Assembly: GCF_900636325.1 (NCBI RefSeq)
Contig: NZ_LR134263.1
Span: 2,542,001-2,606,000 of the forward strand
Origin: Staphylococcus delphini
GTDB lineage: Bacteria > Bacillota > Bacilli > Staphylococcales > Staphylococcaceae
Direction of reading: 5' to 3'
DNA length: 64,000 nt
Made by a program: the position numbers and the translations under genes. Every line of letters begins with the position of its first letter. The stretch's first letter is position 1. Shown piece by piece: positions 1 through 9,700 of the stretch. Under the pieces are notes generated by a model. That model was not told the DNA's origin and did not search any database. It was given only the letters and a program-made list of their open reading frames with translations.

Positions 1-1916
1 AAATGACCATCATCTAACACTTGTAAAAGAATGTTAAAGACGTCTGGATGTGCTTTTTCAATCTCATCAAATAAGATGACAGAATACGGTTTACGACGTA
101 CTTTTTCAGTCAATTGACCACCATCATCGTGACCGACATATCCAGGAGGCGCCCCTACAAGACGGCTCACTGCATGTTTCTCCATGAATTCACTCATATC
201 GACACGAATCATTGCATCTTCTTCACCGAACATTGCTTCAGCTAATGCACGGGCAAGTTCTGTTTTACCGACACCTGTTGGCCCTAAGAAGATGAAGCTA
301 CCAATTGGACGTTTCGGATCTTTCAAGCCTGCACGCGCACGACGCACTGCTTTAGAAATCGCGGTCACGGCATCATTTTGACCGATGACACGTTCATGTA
401 ATGTGTCTTCTAAGTTGAGTAAACGCTCAGACTCAGTTTCATTCAAGCGTGTTAACGGAATACCTGTCCAACCTGCAATGACTTCGGCAATATCTTCAGC
501 AACCAATGTTGTATGTTGACCGCCTTGATGGTTTTGCCATTCATTTTTCGCTTCTTCATATTGTTTTTCAAGTTTTGTTTGTTTATCACGTAAGTTTGCA
601 GCATTTTCGAATTCTTGTGCGTGAACTGCTGCATCTTTTTCTTTTTTCACTTGCTCGATTTGTTGTTCGATTTCTTTTAAGTTTGAAGGCGTCGTATGGC
701 TCTTCAAGCGCACTTTTGAACTTGCCTCGTCAATCAAGTCAATCGCTTTGTCTGGTAAGAAACGGTCTTGTACATAACGGTCACTTAATTTCGCCGCTGC
801 TTCTACCGCTTCATCAGAAATGTTAATTCTGTGATGTGCTTCATAACGATCACGTAAGCCTTTTAAGATCGCAATCGTATCTTGTACACTTGGTTCGTCA
901 ACTTGAACAGGTTGGAAACGACGTTCAAGTGCTGCATCTTTTTCGATATGCTTACGGTATTCATCTAACGTTGTCGCACCGATACATTGCAATTCGCCAC
1001 GTGCAAGCGCCGGTTTTAAAATGTTAGACGCATCAATCGCACCTTCTGCACCACCTGCACCGATGAGCGTATGCATTTCGTCGATGAACAAAATGACATT
1101 ACCTGCATGATGAATCTCTTCCATCACTTTTTTCAAGCGTTCTTCAAATTCACCACGATATTTCGTACCTGCCACAACAGTCCCCATATCCAATGACATG
1201 ACACGTTTACCTTTTAATGTTTCAGGCACTTCATTGTTCACAATCGCTTGCGCTAAACCTTCAGCAATCGCCGTTTTACCGACACCTGGTTCACCGATTA
1301 ACACAGGATTATTTTTCGTACGACGGCTCAACACTTCAATGACACGTGTAATTTCAGCGTTACGTCCTACGACTGGATCCAATGTGCCATCTTTCGCAAT
1401 CACTGTTAAGTCACGCGCTAAACCATCTAATGTTGGCGTATTATTTGATTTTGCAGCTTGAGCATTTTTGTTAGACATTTCTGGGCTACCTAACGCTTTG
1501 ACCACTTGAGCACGCGCTTTTGTAATATTCAAGTCTAGATTCGCGAATACACGTGCGGCCACACCTTCATTTTCACGAATAAGCCCAAGTAAAATGTGCT
1601 CTGTTCCAACGAAATTGTGTTGTAACTTACGCGCTTCGTCCATAGACAGTTCGATGACTTTTTTCGCACGTGGTGTGTAATGTAACGCACCCATTTGCTC
1701 TTGACCGTGACCAATCAGTTTTTCAACCTCTTCAATCACTTTTTCTTCTGTAATGTCAAAGCTTTCTAATACTTTTGCAGCAATGCCTTCAGGTTCTTTC
1801 ATTAACCCGAGTAATAAATGTTCCGTCCCAATATTCGAATGGTTTAAACGGATTGCTTCTTCTTGTGCATGCGCGAGTACACGTTGCGCGCGTTCTGTTA
1901 ATCTTCCAAATAACAT
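1..1916 (-). CDS. clpC: ClpC, AAA+ unfoldase of the ClpCP protease (C-terminus outside window)
   Basis: ClpC is the HSP100 ATPase that unfolds proteins marked by arginine phosphorylation or delivered by adaptors and feeds them to ClpP in the cytosol. The 638 codons visible cover the double Clp-N repeat (about residues 1-145), the first Walker A (GEPGVGKT, 208-215) and Walker B (VILFIDE, 274-280), a coiled-coil middle domain (about 410-465) and the second Walker A (GPTGVGKT, 545-552). The rest of D2 lies beyond position 1. The ATG at 1916 follows a good AGGAGGT site and gives the usual [11 protein letters not shown] start. It is the last gene of ctsR-mcsA-mcsB-clpC, 15 bases after mcsB, so it should be CtsR-repressed. 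No oddities seen in the part present. Confidence 0.97.
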   Translation of the reverse strand, partial: MLFGRLTERAQRVLAHAQEEAIRLNHSNIGTEHLLLGLMKEPEGIAAKVLESFDITEEKVIEEVEKLIGHGQEQMGALHYTPRAKKVIELSMDEARKLQHNFVGTEHILLGLIRENEGVAARVFANLDLNITKARAQVVKALGSPEMSNKNAQAAKSNNTPTLDGLARDLTVIAKDGTLDPVVGRNAEITRVIEVLSRRTKNNPVLIGEPGVGKTAIAEGLAQAIVNNEVPETLKGKRVMSLDMGTVVAGTKYRGEFEERLKKVMEEIHHAGNVILFIDEMHTLIGAGGAEGAIDASNILKPALARGELQCIGATTLDEYRKHIEKDAALERRFQPVQVDEPSVQDTIAILKGLRDRYEAHHRINISDEAVEAAAKLSDRYVQDRFLPDKAIDLIDEASSKVRLKSHTTPSNLKEIEQQIEQVKKEKDAAVHAQEFENAANLRDKQTKLEKQYEEAKNEWQNHQGGQHTTLVAEDIAEVIAGWTGIPLTRLNETESERLLNLEDTLHERVIGQNDAVTAISKAVRRARAGLKDPKRPIGSFIFLGPTGVGKTELARALAEAMFGEEDAMIRVDMSEFMEKHAVSRLVGAPPGYVGHDDGGQLTEKVRRKPYSVILFDEIEKAHPDVFNILLQVLDDGH

Positions 1917-1931
1917 ATGCCAACCTCCTAT

Positions 1932-2936
1932 TTATATATATGTTCTTAAAATCTCTGCTCGTTTTGCTTCAATAGATTGTTCATCTGTCTCATCTATCAA
2001 AAATGGTGACTGTATCGCAACCATTAATTCATTAAATCGAAAATCTTCCATATCTAAAATGCCTAAATCGACGCCCAACTTAATATCACTTAAACGATAG
2101 GACGCTTCTTCCACCGAAATTAAACGACTATACTTCAATATACCCAAAGAACGATATATTCTATCTAAAGTTTCGGTATGATTGTGTTCGTTTAATCGTT
2201 CACGTAAAGCCAGTTCTTCGTGAATAATTTGATCTACTAATTCTGTTAAGGCATCAATAATTTCTTGCTCACTTTTTCCCAACGTCAGCTGATTTGAAAC
2301 TTGGTAAATATGACCATAAACTTGTGAGCCTTCACCATAAATCCCTCGAATCGTAAAGCCAAAACGGTTGATCGTCTGCGCAATGCGGTTCATCCGTTTC
2401 ATAATGGATAAACCCGGCAAATGCAACATGACACTCGCACGCATCCCTGTACCGACATTCGTTGGACACGTCGTTAAATAACCGAGTTGCTCGTCATAAC
2501 TGATTTGTAACGTGCGATCTAATATATCATCAATGGCGGATGCTTTTTGATAAAGTTCATTTAATGACAAATCATTACCCATTGCTTGAATTCGAATATG
2601 ATCCTCTTCATTCACCATCACACTTACCGACTCATCTTCATTTAACAATACTGCAGATGCCGGTTGTTTCGTCAACTCAGGACTGATTAAGTGTTTGGCT
2701 ACTAGCTTATACTTACTCAATTGGTCGAGCTCGTCTAAGCGAAGTACTTTTAAATCTGTTAATACATCTTGCACTTCATTAATGACGCGATGTCCCTCAG
2801 CTTCAGATGGAAACATGAGTGGATGCACATAGTTTTCAAGGTTGCGTGCTAAACGAATACGCGAGGACATAATGACCGGTTGTGCATTCACCTTTTTCAT
2901 CCAATCACTCATATGTTGGTCTAAATTATGCATCAT
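1932..2936 (-). CDS. mcsB: McsB, protein-arginine kinase
   Basis: McsB phosphorylates arginines on CtsR and on damaged proteins, marking them for ClpCP. It belongs to the phosphagen (guanido) kinase family. The 334-residue protein shows the SSRIRLARN nucleotide-binding segment (residues 24-32), the NEEDHIRIQ loop (109-117) and the catalytic cysteine in [10 protein letters not shown] (Cys157). The length fits the family (about 335). I chose the ATG at 2936, which overlaps the end of mcsA by 11 bases and gives MMHNLDQ, because it follows a GAGGTG site and matches the usual N-terminus. A start further upstream would add about 23 residues unlike the family. It is co-transcribed with ctsR and mcsA and needs McsA as activator. 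Confidence 0.97.
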   Translation of the reverse strand: MMHNLDQHMSDWMKKVNAQPVIMSSRIRLARNLENYVHPLMFPSEAEGHRVINEVQDVLTDLKVLRLDELDQLSKYKLVAKHLISPELTKQPASAVLLNEDESVSVMVNEEDHIRIQAMGNDLSLNELYQKASAIDDILDRTLQISYDEQLGYLTTCPTNVGTGMRASVMLHLPGLSIMKRMNRIAQTINRFGFTIRGIYGEGSQVYGHIYQVSNQLTLGKSEQEIIDALTELVDQIIHEELALRERLNEHNHTETLDRIYRSLGILKYSRLISVEEASYRLSDIKLGVDLGILDMEDFRFNELMVAIQSPFLIDETDEQSIEAKRAEILRTYI

Positions 2937-3456
2937 CTTGTTGGGACACCTCGCTTTGTTGCTCAAGTGCTTGAATTTCATCACGGACAATCGCCGCTTC
3001 TTCAAAGGCTTGTTGCGCGACTAATAATTCAAGGCGTGCACGTTTTTCTTCCAGTTGCTTTTTCAGCGCACGTTTATGTTGTGATGACTTCGGACATTTC
3101 CCTGAATGTTCGATATGACCACCTTGGACACGTCTCACAATGTCATACACGTCTTCTTTAAATGTTTCGTAACATTGCGCGCAGCCGAATTTACCGACAT
3201 GTGCAATATCCTTCAACGTCATTTGACAGTTCGGACAGCGTTTTTGCTCTCGATAAACAACTTGATCCACATTCAGACCATGTTTTGCTGCCAAATGTTG
3301 CAAAATTTGTTGGATAACGAATGTGCCTTCAACGTCATCACCTTCATGCCATTGTTCGTCAGATTGATCATAACCTGATTGATCGTAAGCTTGAATAGGA
3401 TGAAATTCAAGGTGCTTGTTTTGCTGTTTATCAAGTTCACGTTTATCGATTTTCAT
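2926..3456 (-). CDS. mcsA: McsA, activator of McsB, lacking the N-terminal CXXC pair
   Basis: McsA is a zinc-binding partner that activates McsB and helps regulate CtsR. The 176-residue protein keeps the second zinc site (CPNC and CAQC, about residues 73-94), a conserved [10 protein letters not shown] stretch and a C-terminal UVR-like coiled coil (about 125-165, with [11 protein letters not shown]). The S. aureus protein is about 188 residues with four CXXC motifs. Here the first two are absent and the N-terminus ([10 protein letters not shown]) is unrelated. The only start with a ribosome site is the ATG at 3456, after AAGGGTGATG. A few bases upstream another frame reads M-C-N-E-N-R then stop, which may be a remnant of the usual M-(L)-C-E-N-C start. 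Identity as McsA is firm. Whether the altered N-terminus is functional is unknown. Confidence 0.93.
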   Translation of the reverse strand: MKIDKRELDKQQNKHLEFHPIQAYDQSGYDQSDEQWHEGDDVEGTFVIQQILQHLAAKHGLNVDQVVYREQKRCPNCQMTLKDIAHVGKFGCAQCYETFKEDVYDIVRRVQGGHIEHSGKCPKSSQHKRALKKQLEEKRARLELLVAQQAFEEAAIVRDEIQALEQQSEVSQQDDA

Positions 3457-3470
3457 TGCACATCACCCTT

Positions 3471-3932
3471 CTAATAATAATTAATTACGGGAAGTAACCG
3501 TTTTAAAATATTCGCACGGATAATATCTCTCGACGCGACATCCATTTTTAATGTTTCCCGGTCCACGACTGCCGCAATCATTTTTGCTTCTCGATCCGTA
3601 ATTAATTGATTTTCACGCAAGCCGTCAATAATATACAAAGCTTGTTGTTGCGAAAGGGCCGGACCAATCAACTCCATTAAGCGTTTAATGTAATTGTTTT
3701 GGTCTTTCGTTTCAACTTTTGTGATTCGAATGTAGCCACCGCCACCGCGTTTACTTTCGATTTCATAGCCGTGTTCATTAGTAAAGCGCGTCTTAATGAC
3801 ATAATTCAACTGAGATGGTACACAATCAAAACGCTGTGCAATATTGGCACGTTGAATTTCAACAACATCATCTTGTGCCTCTTCAAACAATTGCTTAATG
3901 TACTGTTCTATGATGTCAGACATATTATGCAT
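3471..3932 (-). CDS. ctsR: CtsR, transcriptional repressor of class III stress genes
   Basis: CtsR is a dimeric winged-helix repressor of clp and related heat-shock genes. It senses temperature through a glycine-rich loop and is inactivated by McsA/McsB. The 153-residue protein starts [10 protein letters not shown] and has a helix-turn-helix N-terminal half and the RGGGGYIRI loop at residues 62-70. The conserved C-terminal end is [10 protein letters not shown] chose the ATG at 3932 because AAGGGGTGAT lies just upstream. A longer frame from 3953 would run through the operator. It is the first gene of the operon and autoregulated through operators at 3945-3961 and 3978-3994. Confidence 0.97.
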   Translation of the reverse strand: MHNMSDIIEQYIKQLFEEAQDDVVEIQRANIAQRFDCVPSQLNYVIKTRFTNEHGYEIESKRGGGGYIRITKVETKDQNNYIKRLMELIGPALSQQQALYIIDGLRENQLITDREAKMIAAVVDRETLKMDVASRDIIRANILKRLLPVINYY

Positions 3933-3944
3933 GGTATCACCCCT

Positions 3945-3994
3945 TTTGACCATCTTTGACTATATTATAGAACCCACTTTGACCTTTTTCAACC
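3945..3994 (-). promoter_or_regulatory. CtsR-controlled sigma-A promoter of the ctsR operon
   Basis: On the minus strand a -35 TTGAAA (3987-3992) and a -10 TATAAT (3964-3969) are separated by 17 bases. A near-perfect CtsR box, AGTCAAA-GAT-GGTCAAA, lies at 3945-3961 just downstream of the -10. A second, weaker tandem box, GGTTGAA-AAA-GGTCAAA, lies at 3978-3994 and covers the -35. The family consensus is (A/G)GTCAAA-NAN-(A/G)GTCAAA, so binding here would block polymerase on both sides. The operator at 3945-3961 lies only 13 bases upstream of the start codon. Confidence 0.9.
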
Positions 3995-4097
3995 AATTTG
4001 ATTTTAAATTTGATAAATAGTTATGTTACTGCTTACATTTTTGTTGTATGATAGTCTTAGTAAAAAATTAATTAGAAAAAATAGAGGTGGAACACGC

Positions 4098-5303
4098 ATG
4101 CATATTTTAATTGGGGTCATCGGGATAGGTGTTTTCTTAGCCCTCGCTTTTATTGCAAGTTCTGACAAAAAGAATGTACGCTGGAAATACATTGGCATCA
4201 TGTTAGTCATTCAATTGATCTTAGCGTTCTTCTTACTTAAAACGAACATTGGGATTACGATTGTTGGCGGTATTGCGAACGGATTTGGCTACTTGCTTAA
4301 ACAAGCAGGCGTCGGTGTAAATTTCGTTTTCGGTGGTTTAGCGAATGAAGGTGCAATGTCATTCTTCTTAAACGTTTTATTACCTATCGTCTTCATTTCT
4401 GCGTTAATCGGTATTTTGCAATATACAAAAATCTTACCATTAATCATTAACGTGTTAGGTTTCTTAATCTCAAAAATTAATGGAATGGGCCGTTTAGAAT
4501 CGTACAATGCCGTTGCAGCAGCGATTTTAGGTCAATCAGAAGTTTTCATTTCACTTAAAAAACAATTGCCTTACATTACGAAACAACGCTTATACACATT
4601 GACAGCATCAGCAATGTCAACAGTATCAGCATCGATCATCGGGGCATACTTTACATTAGTTGAACCGAAATATGTTGTAACAGCAGTCGTATTAAACTTA
4701 TTAGGCGGTTTCATCATCGCTTCAATTATCAATCCATATAAAGTGAATGAAGAAGACGACAAATTATTAATTGAAGAAGAAAAGAAACAACAATCCTTCT
4801 TTGAAATGTTAGGGGAATACATTTTAGACGGATTTAAAGTTGCAGTGATTGTAGGTGCGATGTTAATCGGTTATATCGCCTTAATTTCATTACTCAATGG
4901 ACTGGTTGGCGGTCTTGTAAGCTTCGTTTCTGGCGGTTCAGTAGACTGGAACTTCCAAACATTAATCGGCTTTATCTTTGCACCACTCGCATTCTTAACA
5001 GGGATTCCTTGGAGTGACGCAGTGGACGCAGGTTCAATTATGGCAACGAAATTATTATCCAACGAATTCGTAGCGATGACTGAACTCGGCAAAGCATCTG
5101 GTTTATCAGAACGTTCATTAGGTATCGTGTCGGTATTCTTAGTATCATTTGCCAACTTTAGCTCAATCGGCATCATCTCAGGTGCCATCAAATCATTAAA
5201 CGACGAAAAAGGCGACATGGTAGCACGTTTCGGATTAAAATTATTATTCGGTGCAACACTCGTATCATTCGTATCAGCAGCAATCGCAGGGTTCTTCTTG
5301 TAA
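4098..5303 (+). CDS. nupC: NupC-type concentrative nucleoside transporter
   Basis: This integral membrane protein of the CNT family probably imports nucleosides with a cation gradient. The 401 residues form about ten hydrophobic segments, with family features such as the LGQSEVFISLKKQL segment and the C-terminal LVSFANFSSIGI segment. The ATG at 4098 follows GAGGTGG. An in-frame ATG at 4023 would add 25 residues with no ribosome site. It is divergent from ctsR and followed by its own terminator at 5350-5378, so it is a single-gene unit. The substrate range (purine or pyrimidine nucleosides) cannot be told from sequence. Confidence 0.9.
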   Translation: MHILIGVIGIGVFLALAFIASSDKKNVRWKYIGIMLVIQLILAFFLLKTNIGITIVGGIANGFGYLLKQAGVGVNFVFGGLANEGAMSFFLNVLLPIVFISALIGILQYTKILPLIINVLGFLISKINGMGRLESYNAVAAAILGQSEVFISLKKQLPYITKQRLYTLTASAMSTVSASIIGAYFTLVEPKYVVTAVVLNLLGGFIIASIINPYKVNEEDDKLLIEEEKKQQSFFEMLGEYILDGFKVAVIVGAMLIGYIALISLLNGLVGGLVSFVSGGSVDWNFQTLIGFIFAPLAFLTGIPWSDAVDAGSIMATKLLSNEFVAMTELGKASGLSERSLGIVSVFLVSFANFSSIGIISGAIKSLNDEKGDMVARFGLKLLFGATLVSFVSAAIAGFFL

Positions 5304-5757
5304 GCTGCACAAAGTATTGGGAAAGATAAACAAATATATCACATATAAAAGAGACCCAGTCATTACGGCTGAGTCTCTATTTTGTTGTGTCTTTTCAAAT
5401 CATTTAAGTTGGGCGACAGGTTTAAATTGAATATTTAAGCGTCGTTTTCATTTCTTATTATGAAAGATTAGTTTTTTCGTTAATAAAAGGTAATCAAAAA
5501 ACTCGGACTAGAGACTCTTTCACTAATCCGACAATAATATAATTTATATTTTAAATTTTAGTAGATTAATCACTACATGCATTATATAATTTAAACAAGT
5601 GACAATGATATTTTAATTTTTAGTAAATCATTCTAAAAATATTTTTATCAAATATGCAACAAATGAGGATTTTAGCTTTATTTAAATGACATCATCAATG
5701 CATACAGAATTAACGGACTGGTTTAATACAAATAAATCACAGAAAAGGAAGACATCA
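5304..5757. other. AT-rich intergenic region between nupC and the protease gene
   Basis: Apart from the nupC terminator at 5350-5378 I see no gene here. The segment is much more AT-rich than the flanking coding DNA, with poly-A/T runs around 5450-5680, and no strong sigma-A promoter stands out. Together with the protease gene it looks like an insertion between nupC and the pdx genes. Confidence 0.5.
5350..5378 (+). terminator. Terminator of nupC
   Basis: The stem AGAGACccAG ... CTgaGTCTCT is followed by ATTTTGTT, typical of a rho-independent terminator, 47 bases after the nupC stop. Confidence 0.75.
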
Positions 5758-6516
5758 ATGAAAAAATCATTTTTAAAATTCAGTTCAACATTTTTACTTT
5801 TAACAACTATCGGCATGACGGGTACTAATGCTACGAATGTTTTGGGCGTAGAAGAAGGAACGAAAAGCATGATTGAAGATATTCAAAATGACCCGCTCGC
5901 AAAGAGAACAGCAATCTTCCAAGGTCCAAAAGGTCTGCCGTGTACCACTACAATGTTGACTTCTAATTTTGGAATTACTGCTGCACATTGTGGTAATGGG
6001 TTTGAAGAAGGTTCTGTAGGTACCGTTTACCCCGCTGAATCAGGACTATTAACACCTTTTGGATCAATGTCCATAACACTTTTTAATCCATATGAAAACA
6101 AAGATGTCGCTTTTGTATATGGTCCAGATAGCGAAAAAAGTAAGGACTATATTCATTATCAAAGAGATTTCGCACAAACTGAAATAAAACTTCAAGGTTT
6201 CACAGATGAAGAACTAAAAGGTATGATAGGTAAAAAGGTATATTCATATGGATATCCATATAACTACCACGCTCATAAACAATATAGATTCACAGGAGAA
6301 ATCACTTTCGCGAATAGTGATTTTATTAAAACAAACTTACCTGCATACGGTGGTCAATCCGGCTCCTCTGTATTTTTAGAAGATAATGACCAATTGGTTG
6401 GTATATTGGTCAAAGGAGGAGATGACGATAAAAATGCAATCTTGGAACCCATAACGAAAGATATTGCTCGGTGGTACAAAGGTAAAAAAGATATTTTAGA
6501 AAATCCTATTCAATAA
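5758..6516 (+). CDS. Secreted trypsin/V8-like serine protease
   Basis: Predicted secreted endopeptidase of the chymotrypsin fold (S1 family, V8/glutamyl-endopeptidase-like). The 252-residue precursor starts with a Sec signal peptide (MKKSFLKFSS plus a hydrophobic core to about residue 25) and a short pro-region. The triad is visible: His77 in ITAAHC, Asp116 in KDVAFVYG, Ser201 in GGQSGSS. Cys62 and Cys78 flank the His loop and could form a disulfide. I chose the ATG at 5758 after AAAAGGAAG. An upstream in-frame ATG at 5686 would add 24 hydrophilic residues before the signal peptide. The gene is AT-rich compared with its neighbours and sits between nupC and pdxT, which I believe are adjacent in S. 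aureus. It could be a relative of staphylococcal exfoliative toxins or Spl proteases, but the substrate is unknown. Confidence 0.85.
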   Translation: MKKSFLKFSSTFLLLTTIGMTGTNATNVLGVEEGTKSMIEDIQNDPLAKRTAIFQGPKGLPCTTTMLTSNFGITAAHCGNGFEEGSVGTVYPAESGLLTPFGSMSITLFNPYENKDVAFVYGPDSEKSKDYIHYQRDFAQTEIKLQGFTDEELKGMIGKKVYSYGYPYNYHAHKQYRFTGEITFANSDFIKTNLPAYGGQSGSSVFLEDNDQLVGILVKGGDDDKNAILEPITKDIARWYKGKKDILENPIQ

Positions 6517-6615
6517 ATCCGTAATCTAAAGTGACACCTCACCATGTTTGTATGAAAACGTAATTGGGGGATTTATCCAATTCTTTATACACCCCATATC
6601 GTATTACAACAGTAA

Positions 6616-6645
6616 AGGCTAGGACCATTTTGAAAGTCCTAGCCT
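6616..6645. terminator. Bidirectional terminator between protease and pdxT
   Basis: A strong stem AGGCTAGGAC ... GTCCTAGCCT with a 10-base loop is followed by CTTTTTTTATT on the plus strand. It ends 16 bases before the pdxT stop, so it can serve the convergent transcripts. Confidence 0.85.
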
Positions 6646-6661
6646 ACTTTTTTATTTATTC

Positions 6662-7219
6662 CTACTGCTGCATCACATGCTCAATAAAATATTGTGTCAT
6701 GCGATAATCATCTGTTAATTCTGGGTGGAACGATACGCCTAAATAGCGACCTTGCTGTACAGCGATGATTTTGTCATCAATTGTCCCTAATACATCAACG
6801 GCTGATTCTGTTGATTGAATATGTGGGGCACGAATAAAGACACCTTCAATCGGTTGGTCAATGCCTTTAATGTGTAGTTCAGACTCGAAACTATCCACTT
6901 GGCGCCCAAATGAATTACGCTCTACTGTAATATCTAACTTTTGTAGATAGCCTTCTTCCCCTACGATATCTTTCGCAAGGACAATTAAGCCTGCACACGT
7001 ACCAAACATAGGTAATTCTGATGCACGTAACGCCTCTTTAAAACCGTAAAGATTCATGAGACGGCGTAAAGTTGTCGATTCACCACCAGGAATAATTAAG
7101 CCATCGATTTCTTCTAATTGTTCAACTTTTTTAATTGCGATACCTTCATGACCCGCAAGTTCAATATGACGGATATGTTCACGTACCGCACCTTGCAAAG
7201 CTAATACACCGATTTTCAT
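6662..7219 (-). CDS. pdxT: PdxT, glutaminase subunit of PLP synthase
   Basis: PdxT hydrolyses glutamine and channels ammonia to PdxS for pyridoxal 5'-phosphate synthesis. The 185-residue class I glutamine amidotransferase shows the PGGEST oxyanion region (residues 44-49), nucleophile Cys75 in GTCAGL, and His165/Glu167 in FHPELTDD. The ATG at 7219 gives [12 protein letters not shown], the usual start, one base after the pdxS stop, so translation is coupled. A start at 7231 would overlap pdxS. It works as a 12+12 complex with PdxS in the cytosol. Confidence 0.97.
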   Translation of the reverse strand: MKIGVLALQGAVREHIRHIELAGHEGIAIKKVEQLEEIDGLIIPGGESTTLRRLMNLYGFKEALRASELPMFGTCAGLIVLAKDIVGEEGYLQKLDITVERNSFGRQVDSFESELHIKGIDQPIEGVFIRAPHIQSTESAVDVLGTIDDKIIAVQQGRYLGVSFHPELTDDYRMTQYFIEHVMQQ

Positions 7220-7220
7220 C

Positions 7221-8108
7221 TTACCAACCACGCTCTTGCATACGTTCTTCTAATGAAAGTTGATTAATATCGATACCTTTCATTGCTGTACCTAATTTTT
7301 TCGCTAACTCACCAATTAATTTATAGTCTTGGTAATGTGTCGTCGCTTGTACAATCGCTTCAGCAAATGTTTCTGGGTCTTCAGATTTGAAAATACCTGA
7401 ACCTACGAATACACCGTCAGCACCTAATTCCATCATTAATGCCGCATCTTGAGGTGTTGCCACGCCGCCTGCCGCAAAGTTCACGACTGGTAAACGACCA
7501 TGTTTTTTAATGTCTTTTAAGATTTCATATGGCGCACCTAAGTTTTTCGCTTCTGTCATCAATTCGTCATCGCTCATCACAGTGATACGTTTCACTTCTT
7601 GATTCACTTGGCGCATATGACGTACAGCTTCTACGATATTCCCTGTACCTGGTTCACCTTTCGTACGTAACATCGCAGCACCTTCACCGATACGACGCGC
7701 TGCTTCACCTAAGTTACGGCAGCCACAAACGAATGGCACTGTATATTCATCTTTTTTCAAATGGAACACTTCATCTGCAGGTGTTAATACTTCAGACTCA
7801 TCGATATAGTCCACACCCATGGCTTCTAATACACGCGCTTCTGTAATATGACCGATACGACATTTCGCCATGACCGGAATAGATACAGCATTCATCACTT
7901 CTTCTACAATAGATGGATTACATGCACGCGCCACGCCACCTGCTGCACGAATATCAGATGGGACACGTTCAAGTGCCATGACTGCAACCGCACCTGCTTC
8001 TTCCGCAATTTTCGCTTGTTCTGCATTCACAACGTCCATAATGACGCCGCCTTTTTGCATTTCTGCCATTCCTCGTTTAACACGTTCTGATCCGACTTGT
8101 TTAGACAT
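7221..8108 (-). CDS. pdxS: PdxS, PLP synthase lyase subunit
   Basis: PdxS condenses ribose 5-phosphate, glyceraldehyde 3-phosphate and ammonia into pyridoxal 5'-phosphate. The 295-residue (beta/alpha)8 protein carries Asp25 in GGVIMDVV and the Schiff-base lysine Lys82 in VMAKCRIGH, plus the phosphate-binding GGVATPQD loop. Length and sequence are typical. The ATG at 8108 follows AAAAGGGGG, although with a long spacing. It is the first gene of pdxS-pdxT and divergent from its probable regulator pdxR. Confidence 0.97.
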   Translation of the reverse strand: MSKQVGSERVKRGMAEMQKGGVIMDVVNAEQAKIAEEAGAVAVMALERVPSDIRAAGGVARACNPSIVEEVMNAVSIPVMAKCRIGHITEARVLEAMGVDYIDESEVLTPADEVFHLKKDEYTVPFVCGCRNLGEAARRIGEGAAMLRTKGEPGTGNIVEAVRHMRQVNQEVKRITVMSDDELMTEAKNLGAPYEILKDIKKHGRLPVVNFAAGGVATPQDAALMMELGADGVFVGSGIFKSEDPETFAEAIVQATTHYQDYKLIGELAKKLGTAMKGIDINQLSLEERMQERGW

Positions 8109-8156
8109 AGGTGATGAAACCCCCTTTTATTATTTACACAAGTAGCTTATACTATT

Positions 8157-8206
8157 ATCTGAACCGCTTAAAGTGTCAGAATTACAAAATATTAAGGGGT
8201 CAGATT
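8157..8206. promoter_or_regulatory. Candidate PdxR operator repeats in the pdxS/pdxR intergenic region
   Basis: Three copies of a short motif lie between the divergent genes: GTGTCAGAATT (core GTCAGA at 8175-8180), GGGGTCAGATT (core at 8199-8204, 24 bases apart, same orientation) and an inverted copy GGTTCAGAT on the minus strand at 8157-8165. MocR regulators usually bind direct repeats in this position, so these are plausible PdxR sites. This is inference from placement and repetition only. Confidence 0.35.
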
Positions 8207-8218
8207 GGAGGGTGTGAG

Positions 8219-9628
8219 ATGGAAATGCTGATGTTTGACATTAATCAACGCGCAGATCAGCCGATTTATATTCAACTTTACGATAATATTAAACAAAGTA
8301 TTATCAACGGACGTATGCATGAAGGAGAAAAATTGCCTTCTAAACGTCAGCTGAGTCAATATTTGTCAGTCAGTCAAACCACAGTGGAAAATGCCTACGC
8401 ACAACTCGTGGATGAGGGTTATATTTACAGTCAACCCAAGTCTGGTTTCTTTGTGAGTGACATCGAAACACTGCCATTGACTAACAAGGCACCGCTAGCC
8501 GCATTTCATTCACAGCAAAACATAACGCCCGAACCCGCTTATGCGTTTAACTTAGGCATGATAGATCAAGCACACTTTCCTTTCGATCAATTTCGAAAAT
8601 ATGCGAAAGAAGCGTTTGAAGAATTACAATTTCATCTCGTTGAACCAGGGCATAAGCAAGGAGATGATGCTTTACGTGCACAAATCAGTCGTTATCTATT
8701 CCATAGTCGCGGTGTACAATCCACGCCCGAACAAGTGATTGTCGCTTCGTCTACAGAACAGTTATTGTCTATCATTACAGACTTACTTCCAGGACAAAAA
8801 GAGATGATGCTAGAAGACCCTATTTACCCTCAAGTTCATCAAGTATTAAAACGTAAACACATTCCTTATCGTTTTGTGCCCGTTGAAAAAGATGGGATTG
8901 CAATGAATACGATTGAAAATGCGTCACAACACATCGTTTACATTACGCCGAGTCATCAATTTCCAACAGGTGTCACCATGAGCCTCAAAAAGCGAATGCG
9001 TTTACTGAAATGGGCTAGTGCAGACCCTCAACGCTTTATTATTGAAGACGACTATGATTCAGAATTTCGTTATGAAGGAAAACCTATTCCAGCACTTCAA
9101 AGTTTAGACCAAACGGGTAGTGTCATTTATGTGAGTACATTTTCAAAATCAATTTCTCCAACAATTCGAGTTGCTTATGCTGTACTACCTGAGTCCTTAA
9201 TCCAACATTATCAAACAATCGAAAATATTGAAGGTGGCACGGTACCTCGACATACACAATATATCGTGTCTCAGTTTATGGAAACCAATCAATTCGAACG
9301 TCACCTAAATCGTATGAGAAAAATTTATCGTCATAAGCGAGATAGGATTTTACAACCACTCAAACAACATCCAGCACTTTTTGATATATCAGGAGAAAAA
9401 ACGGGAATGCATTTTATTCTTACAATTAAAAATGGATGGAGCGAGGCACAATGCATCAAACAGCTAAAACACTATGACATTAATATGATACCGCTGTCTC
9501 ACTATCTTTATGAAACCCAACAAGTACAACCTCAATTTGTGGTCGGCTTTGGTGGTATTCATGAATCTGAAATTGAAGCGCATGTCCAACAATTAATTGC
9601 GTGCTTTCAACATGAGATAACCTCATAA
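8219..9628 (+). CDS. pdxR: PdxR, MocR-type (GntR/aminotransferase) activator of pdxST
   Basis: PdxR-type regulators sense PLP through an inactive aminotransferase domain and control PLP synthesis genes. The 469-residue protein has a GntR winged helix (about residues 10-78, with LPSKRQLSQYLSVSQTTVENAY) and a fold-type I aminotransferase domain. The PLP lysine is in VSTFSKSISP, and the conserved EDDYDSEFRY segment is present. The ATG at 8219 follows GGAGGGTG. Longer in-frame starts at 8111 would run across the intergenic operators. Its place divergent to pdxS supports the role. Confidence 0.9.
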   Translation: MEMLMFDINQRADQPIYIQLYDNIKQSIINGRMHEGEKLPSKRQLSQYLSVSQTTVENAYAQLVDEGYIYSQPKSGFFVSDIETLPLTNKAPLAAFHSQQNITPEPAYAFNLGMIDQAHFPFDQFRKYAKEAFEELQFHLVEPGHKQGDDALRAQISRYLFHSRGVQSTPEQVIVASSTEQLLSIITDLLPGQKEMMLEDPIYPQVHQVLKRKHIPYRFVPVEKDGIAMNTIENASQHIVYITPSHQFPTGVTMSLKKRMRLLKWASADPQRFIIEDDYDSEFRYEGKPIPALQSLDQTGSVIYVSTFSKSISPTIRVAYAVLPESLIQHYQTIENIEGGTVPRHTQYIVSQFMETNQFERHLNRMRKIYRHKRDRILQPLKQHPALFDISGEKTGMHFILTIKNGWSEAQCIKQLKHYDINMIPLSHYLYETQQVQPQFVVGFGGIHESEIEAHVQQLIACFQHEITS

Positions 9629-9677
9629 AAAAGCATGCTGAGTGTTATTCAAAATCTCATACACTCAGCATGCTTTT
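9629..9677. terminator. Bidirectional terminator between pdxR and the FUSC gene
   Basis: A 17-bp stem AAAAGCATGCTGAGTGT ... ACACTCAGCATGCTTTT separates the two convergent genes and has A- and T-rich tails on both sides. Confidence 0.85.
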
Positions 9678-9700
9678 ATTGTCTATATTTTCACCAGACG

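Noticed and set aside
8111..8218. N-terminal extension of pdxR
   Set aside because: It would cover the divergent regulatory region and has no ribosome site; the ATG at 8219 does.
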